A stretch of DNA of 29,691 bases, taken from UBA6078 sp964468685. Its GTDB lineage: Bacteria; Desulfobacterota; Syntrophia; Syntrophales; UBA2210. The notes below the pieces were generated by a model, which did not search any database, was not told the origin of the DNA, and saw only the letters and a program-made list of their open reading frames with translations. The position numbers and the translations under genes are program-made. The stretch spans positions 1 through 29,691 of the forward strand of contig CAYXUH010000009.1 in NCBI GenBank assembly GCA_964468685.1. The letters are read 5' to 3'. Of the stretch, positions 8,235 to 15,993 are shown one piece after another (within the stretch, counting starts at the first letter, position 1; each line of letters begins with the position of its first letter).

Positions 8235-8245
8235 TTTCGGCTGTT

Positions 8246-8279
8246 TTACCTTGATTATTTACACGGGATATGATATCCC
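8246..8279 (+). promoter_or_regulatory. Candidate rpsB promoter with a palindrome over the -10
   Basis: TATGAT (8269-8274) is a good -10; the best -35 at 17 nt is TTACCT (8246-8251), which is weak. The -10 lies inside the perfect palindrome GGGATATGATATCCC (8265-8279), which could be a protein-binding site or a small hairpin at the RNA 5' end. Confidence 0.4.
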
Positions 8280-8307
8280 GCTCCATCTTATCCAACTTAT
8301 TACGCTC

Positions 8308-8368
8308 ACCCCTTGATTGTCAGGGAGTTGCCTGGATCGTACGGTCCCCTGACAAGGTGATGGGGGTG
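8308..8368 (+). ncRNA. Candidate structured 5' leader of rpsB
   Basis: TTGTCAGGG (8317-8325) pairs perfectly with CCCTGACAA (8347-8355), and CACCCC (8308-8313) can pair with GGGGTG (8363-8368) outside it. The intervening bases (8326-8346) hold a small CGTACG palindrome. No T run follows, so it is not a terminator. It ends 16 nt before the ribosome binding site AAGGAG (8385-8390). S2 is known to repress its own rpsB-tsf mRNA in several bacteria, so an autoregulatory site is a fair inference; the fold does not match a leader family I can name with certainty. Confidence 0.5.
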
Positions 8369-8396
8369 GAGGAAAAAAACAACCAAGGAGAAATGT

Positions 8397-9251
8397 ATGT
8401 CACAGGTATCAATGAAAATGTTGCTGGAGTCCGGGGTCCACTTCGGGCATCAGACGAACCGGTGGAATCCCAAGATGAAGCCCTATATATTCGGGGCACG
8501 GAACGGCATCTACATCATAGACCTTCAGCAGACGGTACAGATGTTTGATGTAGCCTATAATGCCGTAGTCGATGTGGTTGCTTCGGGCAAGGAAGTCCTG
8601 CTGGTGGGCACCAAGAGGCAGGCGCAGGAATCCATCAAGACCGAGGCTGAGAGGGTAGGCATGCCCTATGTCAATCACCGCTGGCTTGGCGGGATGCTGA
8701 CGAATTTCATAACGATAAAGAGGAGTGTAGACCGATTAAAAAAGCTCGATGCCATGTTTGAGGATGAGAGCATCAACTCATTCCCCAAAAAGGAGATACT
8801 GGGCCTTCAAAGGGAGAGAGATAAACTTCAGAGGGTTCTCGGCGGCATACGGAACATGAAGGGCCATCCGGGAATCGTGTTTATCGTTGATCCCAGAAAA
8901 GAGGGGATCGCCGTTAAAGAGGCCGGGAAGCTGGGGATTCCCATCGTGGGGATTGTCGACACCAACTGTAATCCGGATGACATTGATTATATTGTCCCGG
9001 GTAATGACGATGCCATACGGGCCATAAAGCTGTTTTCCTCCAAGATCGCGGATGCCGCGCTCGAAGGGAAGAAGAGGCTGGAGGAACGCATACAGGCGGA
9101 GAGTGACAAAGAGGAAGCGCACGAGGACGAAGAGCAGGATGTCCCGGAGAGTGTTGAAAACAAGGGAGAAGAGATTCCCGAAGATACTGCCGAAGGTATA
9201 GAAGCACAGGAAGATGAGATAAAAGCACAGGAAGGCGAGGAGGTAGAATAA
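8397..9251 (+). CDS. rpsB: Small-subunit ribosomal protein S2
   Basis: 284 aa; ATG 8397 with AAGGAG 6 nt upstream. S2 binds at the head-body junction of the 30S subunit and is needed for S1 docking. The family signature is complete: the N-terminal LLESGVHFGHQTNRWNPKM, IIDLQQT, GTKRQAQ, NHRWLGGMLTNF, and PGNDDAIRAI near the end of the core. The ribosomal core ends near residue 230. A C-terminal tail of about 50 residues follows (235-284), in which 24 are Asp or Glu and only three are Lys. Acidic S2 tails occur in various lineages, but this one is long. It is first in an operon with tsf (2 nt gap), then pyrH and frr. Confidence 0.97.
   Translation: MSQVSMKMLLESGVHFGHQTNRWNPKMKPYIFGARNGIYIIDLQQTVQMFDVAYNAVVDVVASGKEVLLVGTKRQAQESIKTEAERVGMPYVNHRWLGGMLTNFITIKRSVDRLKKLDAMFEDESINSFPKKEILGLQRERDKLQRVLGGIRNMKGHPGIVFIVDPRKEGIAVKEAGKLGIPIVGIVDTNCNPDDIDYIVPGNDDAIRAIKLFSSKIADAALEGKKRLEERIQAESDKEEAHEDEEQDVPESVENKGEEIPEDTAEGIEAQEDEIKAQEGEEVE
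9238..9244 (+). promoter_or_regulatory. Ribosome binding site that fixes a TTG start for tsf
   Basis: AGGAGGT lies at the very end of rpsB, 9 nt before TTG 9254. The protein read from this TTG begins MDITASMVKEL, the normal EF-Ts N-terminus. The first in-frame ATG (9272) would cut off six conserved residues. Confidence 0.8.
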
Positions 9252-9253
9252 CA

Positions 9254-9853
9254 TTGGACATTACAGCATCAATGGTAAAAGAACTGAGAGATAAAACAAA
9301 TTCGGGCATGATGGATTGCAAGGAGGCGCTGGCCGCCTCCGACGGTGATCTTGAAAAGGCCGTTGAATATCTGAGAAAAAAGGGGCTGTCTGCCGCGACA
9401 AAGAGATCTTCGAGGGCGACGAAAAATGGTATGGTGGAATCGTATATCCATATGGGCGGCAAGATCGGAGTCATGGTTGAGGTGAACTGCGAAACGGATT
9501 TTGTCGGCAAGACTGATGCTTTTAAAGGGATGGTGAAAGATATCGCCATGCACATTGCTGCCGCAAATCCAACGTATCTGAGTTCCGAAGATATCCCGGA
9601 GAACGTCATGGAGGCCGAACGCGAGATATATCGCGACCAGGCCCTGGCATCGGGAAAACCTGAAAAGGTTGTCGACAGGATTATCGACGGCAAGATCAAT
9701 AAGTTCTACGAAGAGGTGTGCCTCCTGAATCAGAAATTCGTCAAGGACATGGATATCACGATCCAGACGCTGGTGAACAACATCATCGCCAACACCGGCG
9801 AGAATATTGTTGTGAAGAGATTCGCACGGTTCCAACTGGGTGAGGATATATAA
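9254..9853 (+). CDS. tsf: Elongation factor Ts
   Basis: 199 aa from a TTG start. EF-Ts is the nucleotide exchange factor that regenerates EF-Tu-GTP. It has the N-terminal UBA-like domain (1-55; KTNSGMMDCKEAL) and the core with TDFV (81-84), whose residues displace the EF-Tu magnesium site. This is the short form with one reduced dimerisation core, as in many deltaproteobacteria and thermophiles, compared with 283 aa in E. coli. Start choice rests on the strong Shine-Dalgarno AGGAGGT and family alignment. It is co-transcribed with rpsB, and a five-copy heptamer repeat lies just after its stop. Confidence 0.96.
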   Translation: MDITASMVKELRDKTNSGMMDCKEALAASDGDLEKAVEYLRKKGLSAATKRSSRATKNGMVESYIHMGGKIGVMVEVNCETDFVGKTDAFKGMVKDIAMHIAAANPTYLSSEDIPENVMEAEREIYRDQALASGKPEKVVDRIIDGKINKFYEEVCLLNQKFVKDMDITIQTLVNNIIANTGENIVVKRFARFQLGEDI

Positions 9854-9863
9854 GGGGCAAAAA

Positions 9864-9898
9864 GGAGTAAGGAGTAAGGAGTAAGGAGTAAGGAGTAA
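9864..9898 (+). repeat. Five perfect tandem copies of GGAGTAA
   Basis: The heptamer occurs at 9864, 9871, 9878, 9885 and 9892, in the 112-nt gap between tsf and pyrH. Each copy carries a Shine-Dalgarno-like GGAG and a TAA. The nearest start codon (pyrH) is 67 nt further on. No other promoter or terminator is evident in this gap. Confidence 0.95.
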
Positions 9899-9965
9899 GA
9901 AAACAATCCTCAATTAATCATAAAAACCTTCAGTGTCGACCTGTCCAGATTAGGCTTGAACGATA

Positions 9966-10691
9966 ATGGATACACCCATATACAAGAGGATTCTCCTAAA
10001 GCTGAGTGGTGAGGCGCTCTTGGGGAAGGGTTCGTTCGGAATTGATACGGATGTGCTGAACTTTGTGGCGGATGAGATTGGTGCCGTTCACGCCCTCGGT
10101 GTCCAGATAGGTATTGTGATCGGGGGCGGGAATATGTTCCGCGGGGTAGAGGCGAGCACCAAGGGGATTGACAGGGTATCCGCCGACTACATCGGTATGC
10201 TAGCCACCGTGATGAACAGCCTGGCTCTTCAGAATTCCCTTGAAAATCATGGGGTTCCAACAAGGGTCCAGACTGCCATCGAGATGAGAGAAATAGCGGA
10301 ACCGTTCATCAAGAGGAGGGCGACCCGGCATCTGGGAAAGGGAAGGGTCGTAATCTTCGCGTGCGGTACCGGAAGTCCTTATTTCACGACAGACACCGCT
10401 GCCTCTCTGAGGGCTATGGAGATACAGGCGGGAGCCATCCTCAAGGCCACGAAGGTAGACGGCATCTACGACAAAGATCCTGTGAAGGAGAAGGATGCCC
10501 GGATATTTGACAAAATAACGTATACAGAGGTGTTAACCAGGGATCTCAAGGTGATGGATTCAACGGCTGTCTCTATGTGCAGGGACAACAACCTTCCCCT
10601 TGTTGTGTTTAATATCGAAAAGAAGGGGAATATCAGGGGGGTTGTCTGTGGAAGGTCCATCGGTACCGTTGTTGTGGGGGATGGAAAATGA
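9966..10691 (+). CDS. pyrH: Uridylate kinase (UMP kinase)
   Basis: 241 aa; ATG 9966, with only a weak ribosome binding site upstream. It phosphorylates UMP to UDP in pyrimidine synthesis and belongs to the amino-acid-kinase fold rather than the NMP-kinase fold. Motifs: KLSGEAL near the N-terminus, GGGNMFRG (phosphate/allosteric loop), DYIGMLATVMN, the GTGSPYFTTDTAA nucleotide site, and KVDGIYDKDP. The length is standard, and the stop overlaps the frr start by 4 nt (ATGA). The neighbourhood tsf-pyrH-frr is one of the most conserved in bacteria and confirms the call. Confidence 0.97.
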   Translation: MDTPIYKRILLKLSGEALLGKGSFGIDTDVLNFVADEIGAVHALGVQIGIVIGGGNMFRGVEASTKGIDRVSADYIGMLATVMNSLALQNSLENHGVPTRVQTAIEMREIAEPFIKRRATRHLGKGRVVIFACGTGSPYFTTDTAASLRAMEIQAGAILKATKVDGIYDKDPVKEKDARIFDKITYTEVLTRDLKVMDSTAVSMCRDNNLPLVVFNIEKKGNIRGVVCGRSIGTVVVGDGK

Positions 10692-11245
10692 CGGATCTGG
10701 TATTTGAGGAATTAAAAGAGGCCATGGAGGGAGACATCCAGTCTCTTGAAAGATCGTTTAATAAGGTGCGCACGGGGAGGGCATCAGTGGCGCTCCTTGA
10801 TGGTATCAAAGTGGATTATTACGGCGTCATGACACCCCTTAACCAGGTCGCCACCCTCTCCACCCCGGAAAGCCAACTGATTCTCATCTCTCCATGGGAT
10901 AAAGGGGCGCTGGACGCCATCGGGAAGGCGGTGCAGAAATCCGAATTGGGACTGGTTCCGAATAACGACGGAAAGATTATCAGGATCAATATCCCCCCCC
11001 TTACAGAGGAGCGGAGAAAGGAACTGGTAAAGGTTGTACGAAAGATGGCGGAGGAGTGCAAGGTACGCCTCCGAAACGCCCGGAGAGACGCTAACAACGA
11101 TCTCAAAAAACTGAAAACCGACGGTGATATATCGGAGGACAATATGCACGACTTACAGGGTGAGGTGCAGGAAAAGACCGATGATTATACCAAGAAGGCA
11201 GAAGAGGTCCTCGCCGCTAAAGAAGCCGAGATCATGGAAATATAA
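10688..11245 (+). CDS. frr: Ribosome recycling factor
   Basis: 185 aa, the usual size. It splits post-termination ribosomes together with EF-G. The tRNA-like fold is shown by the N-terminal helix (KVRTGRAS), DYYGVMTPLNQVATLSTPE, the PWDKGALDAIGKA stretch, IRINIPPLTEERRKELVK, and the C-terminal coiled helix rich in Lys and Glu. It overlaps pyrH by ATGA, implying translational coupling, and is followed 21 nt later by a strong intrinsic terminator that ends the rpsB operon. Confidence 0.97.
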   Translation: MTDLVFEELKEAMEGDIQSLERSFNKVRTGRASVALLDGIKVDYYGVMTPLNQVATLSTPESQLILISPWDKGALDAIGKAVQKSELGLVPNNDGKIIRINIPPLTEERRKELVKVVRKMAEECKVRLRNARRDANNDLKKLKTDGDISEDNMHDLQGEVQEKTDDYTKKAEEVLAAKEAEIMEI

Positions 11246-11266
11246 CAAAAGCCAGTGACGAATGAC

Positions 11267-11289
11267 GGGGGCCTGCGGCCCCCTTTTTT
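11267..11289 (+). terminator. Strong intrinsic terminator after frr
   Basis: GGGGGCC (11267-11273) and GGCCCCC (11277-11283) form a perfect 7-bp stem around TGC, followed by six T (11284-11289). It separates the translation genes from the envelope genes. Confidence 0.93.
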
Positions 11290-11370
11290 ATGTGTACAGC
11301 GCGGATGCCGCCCTGAAGATACCGGTTGAAAATGCCAGGGTGCTGTGGTACTTGATCAGGAGAGTGGAAC

Positions 11371-12114
11371 GTGCGTATGCATACGATTATCAAAGAAAAG
11401 CTCCCGCGTCACATAGCCGTTATCATGGATGGTAACGGCAGGTGGGCGAAGAAAAACATGCTGAAGCGGGGAATGGGACACGAGAAGGGCGCCGAATCGG
11501 TTCGAACTGTGGTGAAAACCTGCCGTGAACTCGGGATCCAGTACCTTACCCTCTACGCGTTTTCGGTCGAAAACTGGCAGCGCCCGAAAAGTGAGATACG
11601 CGCGCTGATATCGCTCCTTGAGATATATCTCAGGTCGGAACTGGATGAGATGAAAAAGACCGGCATACGGCTCTTTACGATAGGGGATTCGGAAAAACTT
11701 CCAAAGACGGTCCGGGATCTTCTTTACCGGGCAATGGAAGAGACATCTGGAAACAGCGGGATGGTTCTGAACCTGGCCCTGAGCTATGGCGGCAGAGACG
11801 AGATTATACGGGCGGTGAAGGGGTTGCTCAGGGACACAAAAGCGACAGATATCGATGAAGAGGCGATCACGAAAGACCTTTTCTCGCGGTACCTGTATAC
11901 CGCCGATATACCCGATCCCGACCTGCTGATACGCACGAGCGGAGAGTACCGACTCAGCAATTTCCTCTTATGGCAGATGGCCTATACGGAGCTCTATTTC
12001 ACGGATGTCCTGTGGCCCGACTTCTCAAAGGAAGACCTGATAGAGGCTATCGTGGATTATCAGCACAGAGAACGGCGCTTCGGCCTGATCAGCGACCAGT
12101 TATCAAAGGATTGA
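11371..12114 (+). CDS. uppS: Isoprenyl transferase (undecaprenyl diphosphate synthase)
   Basis: 247 aa. GTG 11371 is chosen because AGGAGAG (11358-11364) lies 6 nt upstream; ATG 11377 would be 12 nt away. It condenses isopentenyl diphosphate with farnesyl diphosphate in cis to give the C55 carrier for peptidoglycan and O-antigen. Motifs: IMDGNGRWAKK with catalytic D20, GHEKGA, YAFSVENWQRP, LSYGGRDEI, and RTSGEYRLSNFLLWQ before the acidic metal residues in the C-terminal part. The promoter after the frr terminator is not clear; TTGAAA and TACTTG at 17 nt spacing are a weak candidate. It starts a run of tightly packed envelope genes. Confidence 0.96.
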   Translation: MRMHTIIKEKLPRHIAVIMDGNGRWAKKNMLKRGMGHEKGAESVRTVVKTCRELGIQYLTLYAFSVENWQRPKSEIRALISLLEIYLRSELDEMKKTGIRLFTIGDSEKLPKTVRDLLYRAMEETSGNSGMVLNLALSYGGRDEIIRAVKGLLRDTKATDIDEEAITKDLFSRYLYTADIPDPDLLIRTSGEYRLSNFLLWQMAYTELYFTDVLWPDFSKEDLIEAIVDYQHRERRFGLISDQLSKD

Positions 12115-12118
12115 TGCC

Positions 12119-12925
12119 ATGGGCACCCATGTAAAAAGATGGATCACGGCAATTGTAGCAGTTCCCCTCCTCGTTGTGGTTATCGTGTACGGTTCGTGCT
12201 TTCTCTTTTCCATGGTTATCGCTCTGCTCATAGCGGGGGGTGTCTTTGAGTATAACTCGATGATCTTCAAGGGAACGTACTATTGGGAAAAAACTGAGGG
12301 GCTGGTGATAGGTTTTTTTATACCCCTGTCGGCATACCTGGGAGGTGTCCAGTTGATGTTTGCCACAGTCACTTTTTCGCTTATCATCGTTTTTCTCCTC
12401 TCTCTCCTGCGGGTGAAGGATGGCCGGGCCGACCTAGCGGCGCTCGCCAGGGTCGTATTCGGCTTCATGTATATACCCCTTCTCATATCCTATATTATTC
12501 TGCTCAGGTGTTCCGAAGATGGGATCGCCTGGGTATTTTTTATTATCTGTGCGGCCTTTCTGGGTGACATTTCCGCTTTTTATGTCGGAAAGTCTCTGGG
12601 GAAGACCAAACTGATGCCCTCGGTCAGTGCGGGAAAAACAGTAGCGGGCGCAATTGGTTCGATTGCCGGGACCATGCTCGGATGCGTGTTGTTTAAGATT
12701 TTCTTTTTTCATGATCTTTCTATTGTTCATGTAATAGCTATCGGTTTTCTTGGGAGTATTATCGGTCAGTTGGGAGATCTGTGCGAATCGACCGTCAAGA
12801 GGGCCTCTCTGGTCAAGGATTCCGGATTCCTCCTTCCGGGGCACGGAGGGGTGTTGGATCGTCTGGACTCCCTCATCTTCCTCATTCCCTTTGTGTACTA
12901 TTACCGTGTCTTAGTGATCAGATGA
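12119..12925 (+). CDS. cdsA: Phosphatidate cytidylyltransferase
   Basis: 268 aa integral membrane protein with about seven or eight hydrophobic segments. It makes CDP-diacylglycerol from CTP and phosphatidic acid, the precursor used by the PssA encoded further down. The C-terminal CDP-DAG synthase signature is complete: STVKRASLVKD then GFLLPGHGGVLDRLDS, with the metal-binding Asp residues, and FLGDISAFYVGKSLGK earlier. AAAGGA lies 8 nt before ATG 12119, inside the end of uppS. The stop overlaps the dxr start (ATGA), so the two are translationally coupled. Confidence 0.95.
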   Translation: MGTHVKRWITAIVAVPLLVVVIVYGSCFLFSMVIALLIAGGVFEYNSMIFKGTYYWEKTEGLVIGFFIPLSAYLGGVQLMFATVTFSLIIVFLLSLLRVKDGRADLAALARVVFGFMYIPLLISYIILLRCSEDGIAWVFFIICAAFLGDISAFYVGKSLGKTKLMPSVSAGKTVAGAIGSIAGTMLGCVLFKIFFFHDLSIVHVIAIGFLGSIIGQLGDLCESTVKRASLVKDSGFLLPGHGGVLDRLDSLIFLIPFVYYYRVLVIR

Positions 12926-14088
12926 AAACCATATCCATTCTGGGATCAACAGGTTCTATAGGGGTGAGCACCCTAGATGTCATAGCCGGGAACCCCTCCC
13001 GGTTCAAGGTGATTACTCTTTCTGCGGGCAGAAATCTCGCGCTTTTCAAAAGGCAGATAGATGTATTCCTGCCGGAGGTGGTCTCCGTTATCGATAACGA
13101 CCAGGCCTGCCAATTGGGTGAAATGCTCGGGCATCCGGCTGAGGTCAAGATACTGTCGGGTGAATCCGGATGCTCAGAGGTCGCGTCGTACAGGGGAGTG
13201 GATATGGTCGTTTCAGCCATAGCCGGGGCGGCAGGGCTTCCCCCAACAATGGCGGCCATTGATGCGGGGAAGGACATTGCGCTTGCCAACAAGGAGACGA
13301 TGGTTATGGCAGGTGGCCTGGTTATGGACAGGGCCGCCTCGCGCGGGGTAAAAATCATTCCGGTTGACAGTGAGCACAGCGCCATCTTTCAGTGTCTGGC
13401 GGGGCATAATAGAAGTGAGGTGAGGCGGCTCATCCTTACGGCCTCGGGGGGACCCTTTTTCAATCTTCCCGCGGAGCAGTTTGCTGATATACGGCTCGAG
13501 GATGCGCTCAGGCACCCCAACTGGGAGATGGGGCGGAAGATTACCATAGATTCCGCATCAATGATGAATAAGGGGCTCGAAATCATAGAGGCCATGTGGC
13601 TGTTCGGCATCGGTAGGGAACACATAGACGTCTGTATCCACCCGCAGAGCATCATACACTCGATGGTGGAATATATTGATGGGTCCGTCATGGCACAGAT
13701 GGGGGTTCCCGATATGAAAGGGCCCATATCGTATGCCCTCGCTTATCCGGAAAGGGTTCCGGGAACCTTGCCGTATCTCGATCTGTGCAGTATCGGAACG
13801 CTGGAGTTTCTCCCCCCCGACCCTGCCCGGTTCCCGGCGCTGGATCTCGCCTATCAGGCGGCAGGGAAGGGTGGAACCGCACCAGCGGTTCTGAATGCGT
13901 CGAATGAGGTGGCCGTGGAGGCTTTTGCCGAGGGGAAGATAGGATTTGTGGATATCCCCCTCCTTGTAAAAGAGGTTCTTGCGTCCCATCGGACGCAGGA
14001 TATTGACAGCATTGATGATGTCCTCGATGCAGACAGGTGGGCACGGGCCAAGTCTCTGGAGGCCGTAGAGAAAGGAAGACTCTCTTGA
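12922..14088 (+). CDS. dxr: 1-deoxy-D-xylulose 5-phosphate reductoisomerase
   Basis: 388 aa. A longer open frame extends upstream, but the protein must begin at ATG 12922, where MKTISILGSTGSIG matches the family N-terminus and the start overlaps the cdsA stop. It converts DXP to MEP with NADPH and a divalent metal, the committed step of the MEP isoprenoid pathway that supplies UppS. Motifs: GSTGSIG (NADPH), ANKETMVMAG, the metal and substrate site PVDSEHSAIFQ, and HPNWEMGRKITIDSASMMNKG with the flexible loop. The length is normal. The stop overlaps the rseP start by TTGA. Confidence 0.97.
   Translation: MKTISILGSTGSIGVSTLDVIAGNPSRFKVITLSAGRNLALFKRQIDVFLPEVVSVIDNDQACQLGEMLGHPAEVKILSGESGCSEVASYRGVDMVVSAIAGAAGLPPTMAAIDAGKDIALANKETMVMAGGLVMDRAASRGVKIIPVDSEHSAIFQCLAGHNRSEVRRLILTASGGPFFNLPAEQFADIRLEDALRHPNWEMGRKITIDSASMMNKGLEIIEAMWLFGIGREHIDVCIHPQSIIHSMVEYIDGSVMAQMGVPDMKGPISYALAYPERVPGTLPYLDLCSIGTLEFLPPDPARFPALDLAYQAAGKGGTAPAVLNASNEVAVEAFAEGKIGFVDIPLLVKEVLASHRTQDIDSIDDVLDADRWARAKSLEAVEKGRLS
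14071..14079 (+). promoter_or_regulatory. Ribosome binding site that fixes a TTG start for rseP
   Basis: AAAGGAAGA lies 5 nt before TTG 14085. Starting further upstream at 14037 would add residues encoded inside dxr that have no family counterpart. Confidence 0.65.
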
Positions 14089-15155
14089 TTGGTATAAACA
14101 TTGTGGCGGTGATAATTCTGTTGGGGGTATTGATTTTCGTGCATGAGCTGGGGCACTTCCTCGTGGCGAAATGGTCCGGTGTGGGCGTGCTCAAATTCTC
14201 CCTTGGTTTTGGCCCCAAACTGGTCGGCAGAAAGATTGGAGAGACAGAGTATGTACTCTCCGCCATACCCCTCGGAGGATATGTCAAGATGCTGGGCGAA
14301 TCCGAAGATGATGAGGATCTGTCCCCCGACGATGAAAAACGGTCATTCCTGAAGCAGCCCGTGTTCAAGAGAATAGGGATCGTCGCGGCGGGCCCCCTGT
14401 TTAATTTTTTCTTCGCCATCCTTGCCTTTGCCGTTGTGTACTCTATAGGAGTCCCCATTTCAACCTCCATGGTTGGAGTTGTGCAGGAAGACGGCGCGGC
14501 GTTTGAGGCCGGCCTGCGTAGCGGTGATGTTATCACTGCCATAAATGACGGGCAGATCTCACGCTGGTCCGAGCTGGCCAGTGCCGTAAACGATAGCAAG
14601 GGCGAACAGCTCAAGATTCAGATAGATCGGGGCAGCAGGGTCTTCGACGTATATATGACCCCCCAGCCGGTAAAATCGAAAAATGTCTTTGGCGAAGAGA
14701 TCGATACCTTTCGGATAGGGGTCGGTATTTCCGATGAAACGATTATGGAACGAAAGGGTCCGATCGGCGCGTTTTCTGAGGGACTCCAGCAGACATGGGG
14801 ATGGACGAAGCTTACCTGTCTCGGTATGGTCAAGATACTGCAGGGTGTTGTTTCTCCGAAGGAACTGGGAGGGCCCATACTGATCGCGCAGATGGCCGGT
14901 ACACAGGCTCGCAAGGGTCTGGTTCCCTTTATATTCCTGATGGCGGTATTGAGCGTAAATCTGGGTGTACTGAATCTCCTGCCCCTGCCTGTTCTCGACG
15001 GAGGGCATGTTGTCTTTTTTCTGATAGAGGCCGCTACAGGGAAAGCGGTGAGTATGAGGTGGAGGGAGATAGCGCAGCAGGTTGGGTTTTTTCTCCTGAT
15101 ACTCCTCATGATATTCGTCTTTTATAACGACATAGCGAGGATACTGGGGTATTAG
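14085..15155 (+). CDS. rseP: Site-2 intramembrane zinc metalloprotease RseP
   Basis: 356 aa from TTG 14085, whose TTGA overlaps the dxr stop. RseP cleaves transmembrane anti-sigma factors after a first periplasmic cut, and trims leftover signal peptides. The zinc site HELGH lies in the first membrane helix (20-24), with the third ligand in NLLPLPVLDGGH (D305). A single PDZ domain sits between (about 110-200), with GVVQEDGAAFEAGLRSGDVI. E. coli RseP has two PDZ domains and about 450 aa; one PDZ and about 350 aa is common outside gammaproteobacteria. No anti-sigma factor or site-1 protease gene is in the window. It is followed 2 nt later by tsaB. Confidence 0.95.
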   Translation: MIGINIVAVIILLGVLIFVHELGHFLVAKWSGVGVLKFSLGFGPKLVGRKIGETEYVLSAIPLGGYVKMLGESEDDEDLSPDDEKRSFLKQPVFKRIGIVAAGPLFNFFFAILAFAVVYSIGVPISTSMVGVVQEDGAAFEAGLRSGDVITAINDGQISRWSELASAVNDSKGEQLKIQIDRGSRVFDVYMTPQPVKSKNVFGEEIDTFRIGVGISDETIMERKGPIGAFSEGLQQTWGWTKLTCLGMVKILQGVVSPKELGGPILIAQMAGTQARKGLVPFIFLMAVLSVNLGVLNLLPLPVLDGGHVVFFLIEAATGKAVSMRWREIAQQVGFFLLILLMIFVFYNDIARILGY

Positions 15156-15157
15156 TT

Positions 15158-15844
15158 ATGATCACGTTTGCCGTAGATACCTCTGTGACAACGACGAGTG
15201 TCGCGCTCCTTGAGGAGGACAACATCCTGGCGGAGCTTTTTATCCATACCGGTCGGAACCACGCGGAGGTACTCTTGCCGGCAATCAAAAGGTTGCTTAC
15301 CTCCGTGGGGATCGGGAAGACACAGATAGATCTGTTTGCCGTTACCGTCGGGCCCGGTTCCTTTACGGGACTCCGGGTGGGAACAAGTACCGTAAAGGGT
15401 CTGGCCTTCGTTCTGAAGAAACCGGTTGTCGGTGTCTGTACCCTGGATGCCCTTGCCCTGAATGTTACTCATTCTAATTCCCGGACTGCCATTTGCCCCA
15501 TGGTGGACGCTGGGAGAGGAGAGGTGTACACGGCGCTCTATCTTCCCTCCGGCCCGGATACCTGTGAAAAAACTCTCCAGGAATGTGTCGTACGCCCGGA
15601 TGAATTCCTGGGTTCAATACACGGAGAGGTTGTGTTCCTGGGTGGCGGAACGGAGAAATACCGGAACAGTATCAATGAGATCCTTCCGGATCGATCGTCC
15701 TTTGTCCCGTCGCGTTTTAACCATGTAAGGGCGGGCGCGGTGGGGATTGTGGGGAGGAAGAGGTTTTGTAATGGTGATATCTCTGATATAATGGCCCTCA
15801 CCCCTAATTATCTGCGAACTTCATACGCAACGGAGATTGATTGA
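15158..15844 (+). CDS. tsaB: tRNA threonylcarbamoyladenosine biosynthesis protein TsaB
   Basis: 228 aa, ATG 15158. A degenerate ASKHA-fold paralogue of TsaD that scaffolds the TsaB-TsaD-TsaE complex making t6A at position 37 of ANN-decoding tRNAs. Visible motifs: AVDTSVTTTSVALL at the N-terminus (phosphate-1 loop), HAEVLLPAI, and the diagnostic VGPGSFTGLRVG. It lacks the TsaD metal-binding His pair, as expected for TsaB. It is last in the uppS-cdsA-dxr-rseP-tsaB run; a new promoter begins 27 nt after its stop and I see no terminator between. Confidence 0.93.
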   Translation: MITFAVDTSVTTTSVALLEEDNILAELFIHTGRNHAEVLLPAIKRLLTSVGIGKTQIDLFAVTVGPGSFTGLRVGTSTVKGLAFVLKKPVVGVCTLDALALNVTHSNSRTAICPMVDAGRGEVYTALYLPSGPDTCEKTLQECVVRPDEFLGSIHGEVVFLGGGTEKYRNSINEILPDRSSFVPSRFNHVRAGAVGIVGRKRFCNGDISDIMALTPNYLRTSYATEID

Positions 15845-15870
15845 TACCCCTCGTTATGCGTGGATGTTGG

Positions 15871-15899
15871 TTGACACAGGGCCTTTTATCTACTATAGA
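15871..15899 (+). promoter_or_regulatory. Near-consensus sigma-70 promoter ahead of psd
   Basis: TTGACA (15871-15876), a 17-nt spacer and TATAGA (15894-15899). Transcription would begin near 15906, giving an untranslated leader of about 88 nt if psd starts at ATG 15994. Confidence 0.8.
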
Positions 15900-15993
15900 C
15901 CGGCCTGACGGATGATATAAGAATCTGAGCCGGGGTTTGAACACTACTTCGGTGAACACCGAGCGCGGAAAGGATCCAACGCTGGTGGTATCT

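Noticed and set aside
8270..8548. A 92-codon plus-strand frame spanning the rpsB leader and the start of rpsB
   Set aside because: It runs out of frame through the conserved rpsB start and its protein has no recognisable pattern; the leader structure explains the upstream part.
9864..9898. Phase-variable coding repeat
   Set aside because: The heptamers lie between genes after the tsf stop and each copy contains TAA, so they cannot shift a coding frame.
12781..12921. Upstream extension of dxr by 47 codons
   Set aside because: It reads cdsA sequence in another frame; the Rossmann motif requires the start at 12922, which also gives an ATGA overlap.
13688..14614. A 308-codon minus-strand frame across the dxr-rseP junction
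   Set aside because: It covers two well-supported genes on the other strand and reads as low-complexity Ser/Pro-rich sequence.
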